From the NCBI GenBank assembly GCA_934668605.1, contig CAKUNY010000016.1, positions 1-20,092 of the forward strand: a DNA stretch of 20,092 bases. The letters are read 5' to 3'. Position 1 is the first letter of the stretch. Each line of letters starts with the position of its first letter. This document shows positions 1 to 7,420 of this stretch, piece after piece. Origin of the DNA: an uncultured Oscillospiraceae bacterium (lineage in GTDB: Bacteria > Bacillota > Clostridia > Oscillospirales > Oscillospiraceae). Below the pieces are notes generated by a model. The model was not told the origin of the DNA. It saw nothing but the letters and a program-made list of their open reading frames with translations, and did not search any database. The translations under genes were made by a program, and so were the position numbers.

Positions 1-183
1 GAAGATGAGCGTGATCTCGTAGCTGTTGCCGACGGCGGCAAGCGCCTCTTCTCCAATGAATTTACCGGCGACAAGGCTGTCCGCCAGATTGTAAAGCTGC
101 TGAAAAATCACGCTTCCAAACAGCGGCATACAGTATTGCCACAGCACGCGCTCCGGTTTTCCGACCGTCAGATCCCGGTTCAT
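1..183 (-). CDS. MATE-family efflux transporter, N-terminal fragment
   Basis: The first 61 codons of a membrane transporter; the rest lies beyond the left edge. The protein begins MNRDLTVGKPERVLWQYCMP and continues through FQQLYNLADSLVAGKFIGEEALAAVG (given here only as landmarks: FQQLYNLADS, then VAGKFIGEEALAAVG). This is the typical first helix of MATE (multidrug and toxic compound extrusion) proteins, which use an H+ or Na+ gradient to export organic cations; the Y-N-L-x-D motif and the G-x-x-AxAAVG segment are family hallmarks. The ATG at 183 is preceded by AGAGG about nine bases upstream and by a promoter at 225-253, so it is probably transcribed on its own. The substrate cannot be predicted from this fragment. 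Confidence 0.9.
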   Translation of the reverse strand, partial: MNRDLTVGKPERVLWQYCMPLFGSVIFQQLYNLADSLVAGKFIGEEALAAVGNSYEITLIF

Positions 184-224
184 AGGAAATCGCCTCTCTT
201 TATCGTTTTCGCGTTAGCCCCAAT

Positions 225-253
225 GTTTTACCATTGAAAAGCCAATGCGTCAA
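225..253 (-). promoter_or_regulatory. Predicted sigma-A promoter of the MATE gene
   Basis: On the minus strand TTGACG (248-253) and TAAAAC (225-230) are separated by exactly 17 bases. The -35 matches consensus at five of six positions and the -10 at four of six. It lies about 42 bases upstream of the MATE start, leaving room for a short leader with an AGAGG ribosome binding site. Confidence 0.55.
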
Positions 254-294
254 CCCCTTTTTCGGCAATTTCCGCAAAGAACCGATTTTTCCGC

Positions 295-1051
295 TCATGC
301 CCCGCCGCGCGCGATCAGCTTCTGCACGCCCGCCGCGTCCAGCTGATTGACCGTCACAAAGCGGCCCGCATAAAAGACCGCCCAGTTATTGAACGGGCAC
401 GGCAGAGACTTTGCCTTTTGCAGCGTGTCGGCATGGACAAAGCTCGCCGGGATCTGCTGCGCCTGGCAAAATTCGCGAAGCTTTCGCACCCGCTGCTCGA
501 TAAACGGGCACTGGTCGGTATAAAATACCGTCAGGCTCGGATCGTCCAGCGTCTGCCGTCGAGCCTCCTGCGTAAAATGCGGCGCGGCAGCCTCGTCAAA
601 GCGCACGGCCAGAAGCTCGTACTCCCCCGCCGTGTCGACCGTCTCAAAGCCGAATTTCTTTGCGAAGCTCTGGTCAGACAGCCACGCCTTCTGCTTCCGC
701 GCCCCCAGCATGCACACGCCGGATCTTCCCTGCGCGCGCATCCTGAAGGCACGAGTCCATGAGCGCTTTTCCGATCCCCTGCCCCTTGGGCGCGCCCTGC
801 ACCCACAGGCAGTAAATATACAGATAGTTTTCTCCCTCGACAGGCGCCCACGCCGTCCCCACCGGCGCATACTCAATAAACGCGCAGGCGCTTCCCGGGA
901 GCTTGCGAAATACGTGCCCCTCGCCAAGCCGGTCTTTGAGCCACGCGCGCTTGCGCTCTACGCCGGGGTGCGCCTTTTTGGCGCGCACAATGCAGCAAAG
1001 CTGCTCGGATGCGAGATTTTCCTCGTTCAGCGTGATGAATTCCGGCGCCAT
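295..1051 (-). pseudogene. GNAT acetyltransferase with YoaP-like C-terminal domain, frameshifted
   Basis: Two reading frames together make one protein. The upstream frame starts at the ATG at 1051 (AAGGAG eight to nine bases before it) with MAPEFITLNEENL and runs through the acetyl-CoA binding segment GAPKGQGIGKALMD to CLQDARA. The protein then continues in another frame as QGRSGVCMLGARKQKAWLSD, followed by a C-terminal domain with FYTDQCPFIEQ and FVTVNQLDAAG, ending at 295. This is the order seen in GNAT proteins carrying a YoaP (thioredoxin-like, CPF motif) tail of about 250 residues. The frame changes inside gcgcgcgc at 732-739; restoring one GC unit would give DARAQGRSG, which fits the family. 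It may be a recent loss of function or a sequencing error. The family is sure; the native substrate is unknown. Confidence 0.8.
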
Positions 1052-1146
1052 AAAGCACGCTCCTTTTCTTTATATGATCAGGACTTTTGCAGTTTTCCGG
1101 AGCGTCCGAGGGGTTCGATTACACGCAGCTTCCCTCCTCTGCGTCC

Positions 1147-1251
1147 GTAGGGGTCGATGCCCACATCGACCCGCTGGGCAGTACGATTTCGCCGTAAATC
1201 TCCGTAAAAACGTGCAATTCTGCCGGGGTAATGTGCGCAATCGCCCCCTAC
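1147..1251. repeat. 105-bp palindromic intergenic element, copy 1
   Basis: The ends are GTAGGGG and CCCCCTAC, and the arms are imperfect inverted copies of each other (GTAGGGGtCGATgcCCACAT against the reverse complement of the right end, GTAGGGGgCGATtGCgCACAT). The left arm itself folds as a perfect hairpin: GGGTCGAT (1151-1158), loop GCCCAC, ATCGACCC (1165-1172). A second element of the same length and design is at 19178-19282. It lies between the broken acetyltransferase and the M13 peptidase. It looks like a REP- or MITE-type non-coding element; similar GTAGGGG palindromes are common between genes in Oscillospiraceae (recollection, not checked). It may also form RNA hairpins in the 3' end of the M13 transcript. 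Confidence 0.7.
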
Positions 1252-1287
1252 AAATTTTCCGAATGACCGGCAAACTGCAATCCGGTA

Positions 1288-3642
1288 TTACCAGACCGTC
1301 ACTCTGGTTTCCGGTGCTGTCCACATGCCGTCGCCGGGCTGAATGTTGTAAACCGTGTAGAATTCATCCAGCGTCTGAAGCACGCGGTTGCACCGGAGCT
1401 TATCGGGCGCGTGAACGTCGGTCACAGCGAGATACTCGCGCATCTGCCGGGAGGTTGTCGACGCCCACGTGTTGGCGACCGCACGGAAAAGCTTGTCGAG
1501 GTTCGGATTTTTCAGCTCCTTTGCCGCCGCGAGCACACACTGCGCCGCGCCGAGATCGGCCACATTTTCCGAGATCGTCAGCACGCCGCTGCATGCAACG
1601 CCCGGGCAGACCTCCAGCCCGTCGTAGAAATTCGCAACCTGCGCGCACTTCTGCTGGAAGGCCGCGTAATCCGCCTGCGTCCACCAGTTGGCGGCGTTGC
1701 CGTTTTCGTCGAATTTCGCGCCGTTGTTGTCGAACGCGTGCGTGATCTCATGGGCGATGATATAGCCGATGCCGCCCAGATTTTCCTCTCTCGAGGCGTT
1801 CACATCGTAAAGCGGCGCCTGCAAGATGGCCGCTGGGAAGGTAATGTCGTTGGAGGTCGCGCTGTAGCACGCGTTCACCGTAAACGGCTGCATCGCCCAC
1901 GTGCTCTTGTCCACGGGCTTGCTCTGCTCGGCAAGAGACTTCTGCGTCGCGGCCTTCTGGATGGAGATCACGTTCCAGAAGAACGAGCCGCCCTCTGCGG
2001 GGCTCTTGATGTCCGCCTGATCGAGATAGGTATCCCAGCTGTCGGGGTAGCCGACCTTGATTTTCATCGTATCGAGCTTCCGGATGGCCTTCTGCTTTGT
2101 CGAAGCCGACATCCAGTCGAGAGATTCAATGCGCGCTTTGTAGATGGCAATGAACTCGCCGATCATCTCTTCCACGTCCTGCTTGGCCTTTTCGGAGAAA
2201 TGCGCCGTCACATAGGCTCTTCCGAGATAGTCGGAAAGCAAGCCCTGCACCTGCTGCGCGGCGAGCTGCTCGGTCGACTGGCGCATGGCAATGCCGAGGT
2301 ACTGCTCGTTAAAATCGAAGCTCGCGTCGGTAAATTCCTGATTGAGGCAGCCGCCAACGGCCATGACGAGCCCTACGCGGGAAAGCGCCTTGAGCGTCGG
2401 AAGATCTGCGTCCGTGAAGTAGCCTGCCGCGGCCTTCATCGCGCCGGGGTCGAGCACCAGAATCCGGTCTGCTGCGGCAAGTCCGGTCGCCTCATAGACC
2501 TTCGCGAGACTGACCTTCGGGAACTGCCGCTGAATGTCGGAGAAGGTATAGATATTGTTGATCTTGTCCACATCGCCGTAATCCTGTGGGTCATAGGAGG
2601 CCTTCATGACGGCCTTTTCCGCCGCGTAAACCAGCTTCGCCCGCGATGCCGCGTCCTGCTCCGAAAGGCCCGAGAGCGTCAAGAGCTTCGAAAGATACTC
2701 GAGATACGCCTGCGTCTGCTCCTGCGTGCCGTTTTCATAGAAATCCTTCGTCATCGACGCGCTGAACGCCGAAAACGCCACGATCTTGCGGTTGGAATCG
2801 GCAAAATCCGGCGTGAGGCCGAAGCCGAGAAGCGTCGAAATGCCGAGCTCCTTCTGCATCCGGCAGTCGGCCGTGATCAGCTCCTGGAGCGTCTTCGCGT
2901 TTTCCATATCGTCGAGATAGGTCTGAATGGGCGATACGCCCGCCTTCTCGCGCGCGTCCACATCCATCACGCAGTCATAGAGCGCCTTGATCTTGGCCTC
3001 GGGCGTGCCCGGGGTCTGGGGCTTGGCGGCAATGTCGGTGATGAGCTTTGCCACCTGCTGCGTGACCGTCAGGCTCAGGCCATAGAACGGGCCGTTGAGG
3101 GTAAGGCCTGCAGGAATGTCGGACTGGTCAAGCCACTTTTTGTTGACTGCCGCGTAAAAATCATCCTTGAGATTTGCGCCCTTGAGCGCGTAGACTCTTG
3201 CAAGAAGCGTCTGGAAGTCCTGCTTCGTCAGCTGCTTTCCGGGATGCATCAGGCCGTCCGCCTCGCCCGTAACGATACCGCTTGCCAGCGCGCTGGTAAG
3301 CGCTTCCCCGCCCCACGCCGGCATATCGGAAAAGCCCTGCGTGCCTGCCGCCGTTCTCGCGCTGTCGCCAATGGGCGAAGGCAGACCTCCGAACGCGCGG
3401 TCGATCATGATGAGCGCCTGCGCGTAGGTAAGCGCCCCGTCCTCTTCCAGCTTGCCGTCCGGATAGCCCTTTAAAATGTCCTCCGTTTTGAGGCCGGGGT
3501 TATAATCGTCCGCCGCCTGCAAAAGAAGCTTTGCCGCTTCTCCTCTTGTAATTGCCGCGTCCTGCGCAAAGCACCCCACAGCCAGCGAAAGCGCCAGCGC
3601 GAGCGCCAGGAGCAGCGACGCAAACCGTTTGATCGTCTTCAT
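1288..3642 (-). CDS. Secreted M13 (neprilysin/PepO-like) zinc metallopeptidase with SLH-like repeats
   Basis: About 784 residues. An export signal (MKTIKRFASLLLALALALSL) is followed by a short SLH-like region (about 30-165, with ITRGEAAKLLL, YPDGKLEEDG and FSDMPAWGGEA) and then a full M13 domain. The zinc site is HEITH (His631, Glu632, His635) with ENVAD supplying the third ligand (Glu692); the substrate-binding NACYSATSNDITFPAAIL segment, HAPDKLRCN and the C-terminal Trp all match the family. M13 enzymes cleave oligopeptides outside the cytoplasm; the SLH-like part would hold the enzyme to the cell wall. I chose ATG 3642 over the TTG one codon earlier because GGAGG (3650-3654) is seven bases from the ATG. 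It follows the terminator of the operon to its right and so is probably a separate unit. I found no convincing promoter. Confidence 0.93.
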   Translation of the reverse strand: MKTIKRFASLLLALALALSLAVGCFAQDAAITRGEAAKLLLQAADDYNPGLKTEDILKGYPDGKLEEDGALTYAQALIMIDRAFGGLPSPIGDSARTAAGTQGFSDMPAWGGEALTSALASGIVTGEADGLMHPGKQLTKQDFQTLLARVYALKGANLKDDFYAAVNKKWLDQSDIPAGLTLNGPFYGLSLTVTQQVAKLITDIAAKPQTPGTPEAKIKALYDCVMDVDAREKAGVSPIQTYLDDMENAKTLQELITADCRMQKELGISTLLGFGLTPDFADSNRKIVAFSAFSASMTKDFYENGTQEQTQAYLEYLSKLLTLSGLSEQDAASRAKLVYAAEKAVMKASYDPQDYGDVDKINNIYTFSDIQRQFPKVSLAKVYEATGLAAADRILVLDPGAMKAAAGYFTDADLPTLKALSRVGLVMAVGGCLNQEFTDASFDFNEQYLGIAMRQSTEQLAAQQVQGLLSDYLGRAYVTAHFSEKAKQDVEEMIGEFIAIYKARIESLDWMSASTKQKAIRKLDTMKIKVGYPDSWDTYLDQADIKSPAEGGSFFWNVISIQKAATQKSLAEQSKPVDKSTWAMQPFTVNACYSATSNDITFPAAILQAPLYDVNASREENLGGIGYIIAHEITHAFDNNGAKFDENGNAANWWTQADYAAFQQKCAQVANFYDGLEVCPGVACSGVLTISENVADLGAAQCVLAAAKELKNPNLDKLFRAVANTWASTTSRQMREYLAVTDVHAPDKLRCNRVLQTLDEFYTVYNIQPGDGMWTAPETRVTVW

Positions 3643-3732
3643 CAAAATTCCTCCGTTTCATCATACTTGTATTGTGTCTCTTGGACGCAATGAAAAACGC
3701 ATTTGTTCCGCTATCCTTCAAATTTTTTCAGC

Positions 3733-3762
3733 AAAAGGGCGGCTGCGTCCAGCCGCCCTTTT
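3733..3762 (-). terminator. Rho-independent terminator closing the extended dlt operon
   Basis: A perfect 12-bp inverted repeat, AAAAGGGCGGCT / AGCCGCCCTTTT, with a six-base loop, starts two bases beyond the stop codon of the SGNH gene (3765). The stem ends in a T tract on the transcribed strand. It separates the operon from the M13 peptidase gene downstream. Confidence 0.88.
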
Positions 3763-3764
3763 CA

Positions 3765-5102
3765 TTAAGATTCCAATCTGGCTTCAAAGCGCGTCCAAGC
3801 GCCGTTTACCGACGTCACAATCGCGAGCTCGCTTCCCTCCGGCACAAGCAGCTGAAAGCCATCTTCTGTGGGGCAGGCTTCATACCACGCGCCGTCCACG
3901 AAAGCAAACACCTGCGCGTCCGCATCCGGCTCCTGCACGAAGCTTCCCCGATACTGCGAAAGCCCATCGAACGTTCCGCTCTGCACCTGTACCGAAACCT
4001 GTTCCGATGCCTCCGTCTCCCATTTTGGTGCCTCCCGCTCGGGCGCGGGAAGCAGCGGCGGACGAGACGCCAGCCAGCGAAGGTTCCGCTGCGCGAGTTC
4101 GACGATCACCGCATCCGTCCCACCTTTCACCTGCGAGCAGTCATACGGCATTGCGCGGGAAAACGCCGCCTGCCCGAACTGCTCGGCGAGGTCTTCATGC
4201 AGCGCGTTTCCAAACGAGTCGCGGAAGACAAAAAGCGTCCCCTCCGCCGCGCTCGTTGTCTCAAAGAGCTGATCGTCCGCCCCGCGCACCGCGCCCACGT
4301 AGGAAAATGTACGCGCGCGGGAAAGTGCCGGTGCGCTCTCCTCTTTTCCGGACGCCGGATAGAGCATCTGATGAAGATCTCCCAGATGCGGCTGCATGGA
4401 AAGCGCGTCATCCTCCAACCCGGCTTCTTTTCCAAGCGCGCTTAAAATTTCAAGCCCCGCCAGATGCGAGCCGTAGCTGTTCCAGTGGCTGTCCGTTTTG
4501 TAGTAGGTCAGCGCTTCGCGGCCGGTCAGCGTCTGCCGCAGATTGCAGAAGGAAACGTCCTGTTTGATAAGCTCTTCTTCCAGCCGGTCAAGATCGGGCT
4601 TCGCGTCCGTTTTTGGATACTGCTGGGGCATGTATTCCGGATAGATCGTATTCTTGTTCGGCGCGCAGACGAAGAGAAACGCCGTCTTCTCGCGCGCAAA
4701 ATATTCCTGCATGAGAGAAAGATTTCTCGCCGCACAGAAAAGCTCGCGGCTCGTCATGGGATTCGTCCCCTGAAAATCCTCCAGCGTGTCCGCGTAATAA
4801 AGCCAGCCGCCCTTCCCAAGCACCACATCCTGCGACGCGGATTCTCCGAACACGGCGGCCTCGGCGGCGCTGTTTGCCGTAATGAGCGCGGGACGCCCGA
4901 AAAAGCGCCCGGCAAAATAGTCCGCCGTTTCCGAAAAGACATCGAGGTTCAGCTTTCCCGCGCGCGCAAGGCGCGGCTTTGCCGCAAGGCGCTCATTTGA
5001 AACCGCCTCCGACGCGCCGAACACGAGCATGCCGAGAAGCGGCACGAGCAGCAAAATTAAAAGCGCCAGACAAAGCGCTCTGTTTTTTTTATTGTTTCCC
5101 AT
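3765..5102 (-). CDS. AlgJ/AlgX/DHHW-like SGNH acetyltransferase partner of the MBOAT
   Basis: A 445-residue protein with an N-terminal membrane anchor or uncleaved signal (about 9-30) and an extracellular SGNH-type domain. The signature YYKTDSHWN (200-208) gives the Asp204/His206 pair and FRDSFGNA gives Ser296, in the order and spacing of the AlgX/AlgJ Asp-x-His...Ser triad. A GWLYYADTLEDFQG segment (99-112) is also typical of these proteins. Such enzymes take an acetyl group exported by an MBOAT and place it on a surface polysaccharide; the MBOAT gene is directly upstream (8-base gap). Its C-terminal 100 residues (about 350-445) look like a beta-rich add-on and could bind carbohydrate. Start: ATG 5102, with GAGGTG at 5107-5112; an open frame continues further upstream but lies inside the MBOAT gene. 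It is the last gene of the operon. The sugar acceptor is unknown. Confidence 0.87.
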   Translation of the reverse strand: MGNNKKNRALCLALLILLLVPLLGMLVFGASEAVSNERLAAKPRLARAGKLNLDVFSETADYFAGRFFGRPALITANSAAEAAVFGESASQDVVLGKGGWLYYADTLEDFQGTNPMTSRELFCAARNLSLMQEYFAREKTAFLFVCAPNKNTIYPEYMPQQYPKTDAKPDLDRLEEELIKQDVSFCNLRQTLTGREALTYYKTDSHWNSYGSHLAGLEILSALGKEAGLEDDALSMQPHLGDLHQMLYPASGKEESAPALSRARTFSYVGAVRGADDQLFETTSAAEGTLFVFRDSFGNALHEDLAEQFGQAAFSRAMPYDCSQVKGGTDAVIVELAQRNLRWLASRPPLLPAPEREAPKWETEASEQVSVQVQSGTFDGLSQYRGSFVQEPDADAQVFAFVDGAWYEACPTEDGFQLLVPEGSELAIVTSVNGAWTRFEARLES

Positions 5103-5110
5103 CGCGCACC

Positions 5111-6445
5111 TCAGAATCCCGCGTAGATAAAGGGCTGAAACGAGCTTCCCGCCAGCTGCATCGCGCAAAGGAGCAGCCCTGCCGCGGTCAATGCATTCAA
5201 AACGCCCGGCAGCCAGCATTTTTCCGCAAGCGTCCCCTTTGCCCGCTCCCAGATCGGGAAACAGGCAAGAACGCCCGCAAGGCACAGGAAAATCGTCCGC
5301 GCCGTAAGGATATTTTGTAAGGCGAGGCGGCAGGCTGCAGCCGGGGAAAGCGCCGTCAGCATGGCAGAAAGCATTGCGCCCGCCTGCCGCACCGTCTCCG
5401 CGCGGAAGAGCACAAAGCCAAAAATTACGACGAAAAGCGTATACACGTGGCCGTACCAATGCGTTTTGAGGCGCTTTTCCCGGTCAAAAACCGTCTCCAG
5501 CCCGCAGAAAATCCCATGCCAGAGCCCCCAGAGAGCGAACGTCCAGCCCGTGCCGTGCCAGAGGCCGGTGGCAAGAAAGACGATGAACTTATTCAGAACC
5601 GTCCGCGCCGTGCCCTTCCGGCTGCCGCCCAGCGGAATATACAGGTAGTCCCGGAACCAGCCGGAGAGCGTCATGTGCCACCGCCTCCAGAACTCTGTCA
5701 CCGAGCCCGCGCAGTAGGGATACCGGAAATTTTCCGGCAGACGCACGCCGAAGAGAAGCCCCAGTCCCAGAGCCATATCACTGTAGCCCGAAAAGTCGAA
5801 ATACAGCTGCAAGCAGTAGCTGATCGCGCCCATCCACGCGCCCAGCGCGTCGATCGCCGTCAGCCCGAACATTGCATCGGCAAGCTTCGCGGCGCTGCCC
5901 GACAAAAGAAGCTTCTTCAAAAGCCCGCAGACAAAGCGCCGAAGCCCCCGCAGAGCCTCGCCCCAATCGTCCTCCCGCGCGGTAAAATACGGGCGCAGCG
6001 CGGAAAATTTCATAAACGGCCCCGCCGTCAGCTGCGGGAAAAACGTCAGATATTGCAGAAGCTCCCGCGCGTTTTTTGTTCCGCTCTCGGGTGCGCGATA
6101 GGTATCGACCGCGTAGCTGATGGCCTGAAAGGTGTAAAACGAAATGCCGAGCGGCAGCGCGCCTTTGATTTTATAGAGCGCCAGCACCGCAAGATCGATC
6201 GCAACGCACAGCCCGAGCGCCAAGCGTCTTCCCCGCTTCGCCGCCATCAGAAAGCGCCCCGCGCCGTAATGCAGCGCGCAGGAGCAAAGCAGCAGCGGCA
6301 GATGACGCACGTCGCCGAACGCGTAGAATAAAAGCCCCGCTGCGATCCAAAGAATGCTTCGAAGCTCTGGCTTTCGCGCCAGCCGGTAGGAAATCGCCGC
6401 CAGGGGCAAAAACGCAAATAAAAAAATGGGCGAAAGGAAGCTCAT
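5111..6445 (-). CDS. AlgI-like MBOAT O-acyltransferase
   Basis: A 444-residue polytopic membrane protein of the MBOAT family. It has the family blocks PLGISFYTFQAISYAVD, FFPQLTAGP, YFDFSGYSDMALGLG, FWRRWHMTLSGWFRDYLYIP (His257) and GLWHGTGWTFALWGLWHG (invariant His297). This is the AlgI/PatA branch, which passes an acetyl group from cytoplasmic acetyl-CoA across the membrane to a SGNH partner for polysaccharide O-acetylation. The partner is encoded next, 8 bases downstream. The protein is distinct from the DltB MBOAT of the same operon. The start ATG 6445 has AAGGAGA eight bases upstream, and the gene lies 9 bases after the preceding lipoprotein gene. Whether the donor is acetyl-CoA or another acyl group is inferred from the family. 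Confidence 0.92.
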   Translation of the reverse strand: MSFLSPIFLFAFLPLAAISYRLARKPELRSILWIAAGLLFYAFGDVRHLPLLLCSCALHYGAGRFLMAAKRGRRLALGLCVAIDLAVLALYKIKGALPLGISFYTFQAISYAVDTYRAPESGTKNARELLQYLTFFPQLTAGPFMKFSALRPYFTAREDDWGEALRGLRRFVCGLLKKLLLSGSAAKLADAMFGLTAIDALGAWMGAISYCLQLYFDFSGYSDMALGLGLLFGVRLPENFRYPYCAGSVTEFWRRWHMTLSGWFRDYLYIPLGGSRKGTARTVLNKFIVFLATGLWHGTGWTFALWGLWHGIFCGLETVFDREKRLKTHWYGHVYTLFVVIFGFVLFRAETVRQAGAMLSAMLTALSPAAACRLALQNILTARTIFLCLAGVLACFPIWERAKGTLAEKCWLPGVLNALTAAGLLLCAMQLAGSSFQPFIYAGF

Positions 6446-6454
6446 GGGTTCTCC

Positions 6455-7420
6455 TTACTCGGTCGGAAAATAGTATGCAAAGCCGCGATACAGGCCGTTT
6501 TCTTCCTCAGCGGCAAACATGTCGACGGGGTCGCGATGGAACATATACAGATACGCGTATTCCAGCTGCACGTCGTATAGAAGCGTTTTCCCGTCCTGCT
6601 CGATCATCGTCCAGGCGTGATCGTTTGTGGGCTTACTCTCCCAGCCCGCGACAACATAGGCCTGATACCCCAGCCGCCGCGCGCAGTATAGGAAAAGCCC
6701 CGCGAAGCAGTAGCAGTTTCCCTTCCCCTGCTCGAGAAAGGCGAGCGCCGCTTCTTCTGCCCAGTCGGTGGTTCCCGCGTCGTAGTGCTGCATGGAAAGA
6801 TATTTAAAATTGTCGCGGATGTAATCGTAGACCTGCCGGAGCTTTTCCTCCCGCGAGGCTTCTTTTCCGCAAGCCGCATCCAAAAGCGCCTGCACGCCAT
6901 CGTCCAGCGTTTCGTTTCCGCTGGTGTATTTGCCGTCTGCGCCGAAGGTCAAATAGCCCTCCTGCGCGTTCTGCAGGACGCTTCCGTCCGCCTGCACCTT
7001 ATAAAGCGCGCCGTCCAGCTCCAAATAGCCTTCCGCCGCGGGCGAAAACGAGAAGCTGTCTTCCCCGGTGTGGACATAGACCGTCCCCTCGCAGTCATTG
7101 ATGCCTTTCGTAAAATGGTGGAGCGAGAAATCTCGGTTCAGATAGTACCGCTTTCCATCCAGCTCCTGCATACCGTCCGTCTCAACGCGATGGCCTTCCG
7201 CATCATAATAAAAATACGCGCCGTTTTCTTCCTGCACCCCCGTTTTCAAAGGTACAGTCTCCATCGGAACCGTCTCCGGCAGCGCCGCATCCGCTTCGGA
7301 GGAAGCGCTCGTCTGCGAGACTTCCTGCGCGAGCTCTTCCGGTGATGCTTCATGCGGCGCGCACGCGCACAGAAGCGCCAGCAGAAGGCCAGGCAGCATC
7401 AAAAACAGCTTCTTTTTCAC
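6455..7420 (-). CDS. Transglutaminase-like (papain-fold) lipoprotein
   Basis: A 321-residue predicted lipoprotein: signal MKKKLFLMLPGLLLALLCAC with lipid-modified Cys20. After an acidic linker come short repeats resembling choline-binding or cell-wall-binding modules (YFYYDAEGHRVETDG, KRYYLNRDFSL, YLELDGALYKVQADGS, YLTFGADGKYTSGNE; about 68-170). The C-terminal domain (about 175-321) is transglutaminase-like with a complete Cys-His-Asp triad: QGKGNCYCFAG (Cys236), NDHAW (His268), LYDVQ (Asp283). Bacterial members of this fold are mostly peptidases or amidases rather than cross-linkers. The start is GTG 7420, overlapping the stop of the preceding gene as GTGA. It has the same module plan as the operon's first gene and the same catalytic domain as the 13936-14499 gene. 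Substrate unknown; location on the outer face of the membrane is inferred. Confidence 0.86.
   Translation of the reverse strand: MKKKLFLMLPGLLLALLCACAPHEASPEELAQEVSQTSASSEADAALPETVPMETVPLKTGVQEENGAYFYYDAEGHRVETDGMQELDGKRYYLNRDFSLHHFTKGINDCEGTVYVHTGEDSFSFSPAAEGYLELDGALYKVQADGSVLQNAQEGYLTFGADGKYTSGNETLDDGVQALLDAACGKEASREEKLRQVYDYIRDNFKYLSMQHYDAGTTDWAEEAALAFLEQGKGNCYCFAGLFLYCARRLGYQAYVVAGWESKPTNDHAWTMIEQDGKTLLYDVQLEYAYLYMFHRDPVDMFAAEEENGLYRGFAYYFPTE

Noticed and set aside
732..739. The GC run as a proven phase-variation switch
   Set aside because: Four units is short for frequent slippage; the frameshift is real in this sequence but switching is unsupported without strain or read data.
1070..1076. 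TATAAA-like stretch as a promoter for the acetyltransferase gene
   Set aside because: Only two bases before the AAAGGAG ribosome binding site and no -35 box at the right distance.
1259..1285. ACCGG...CCGGT inverted repeat as terminator of the M13 peptidase gene
   Set aside because: Only a 5-bp stem with a long loop and no U tract.
1411..3474. Long plus-strand open frame opposite the M13 peptidase gene
   Set aside because: Arg/Leu/His-rich shadow of the opposite strand caused by high GC content; it has no family motif, while the minus-strand frame has a full metallopeptidase signature.
3655..3668. TATGAT as a -10 box for the M13 peptidase gene
   Set aside because: The nearest -35-like TTGCGT is 19 bases away and poor; the start site would fall in the ribosome binding site.
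5103..5459. N-terminal extension of the AlgX-like frame
   Set aside because: Overlaps the MBOAT gene, whose last helices are needed there; ATG 5102 has its own GAGGTG site and a good membrane anchor.
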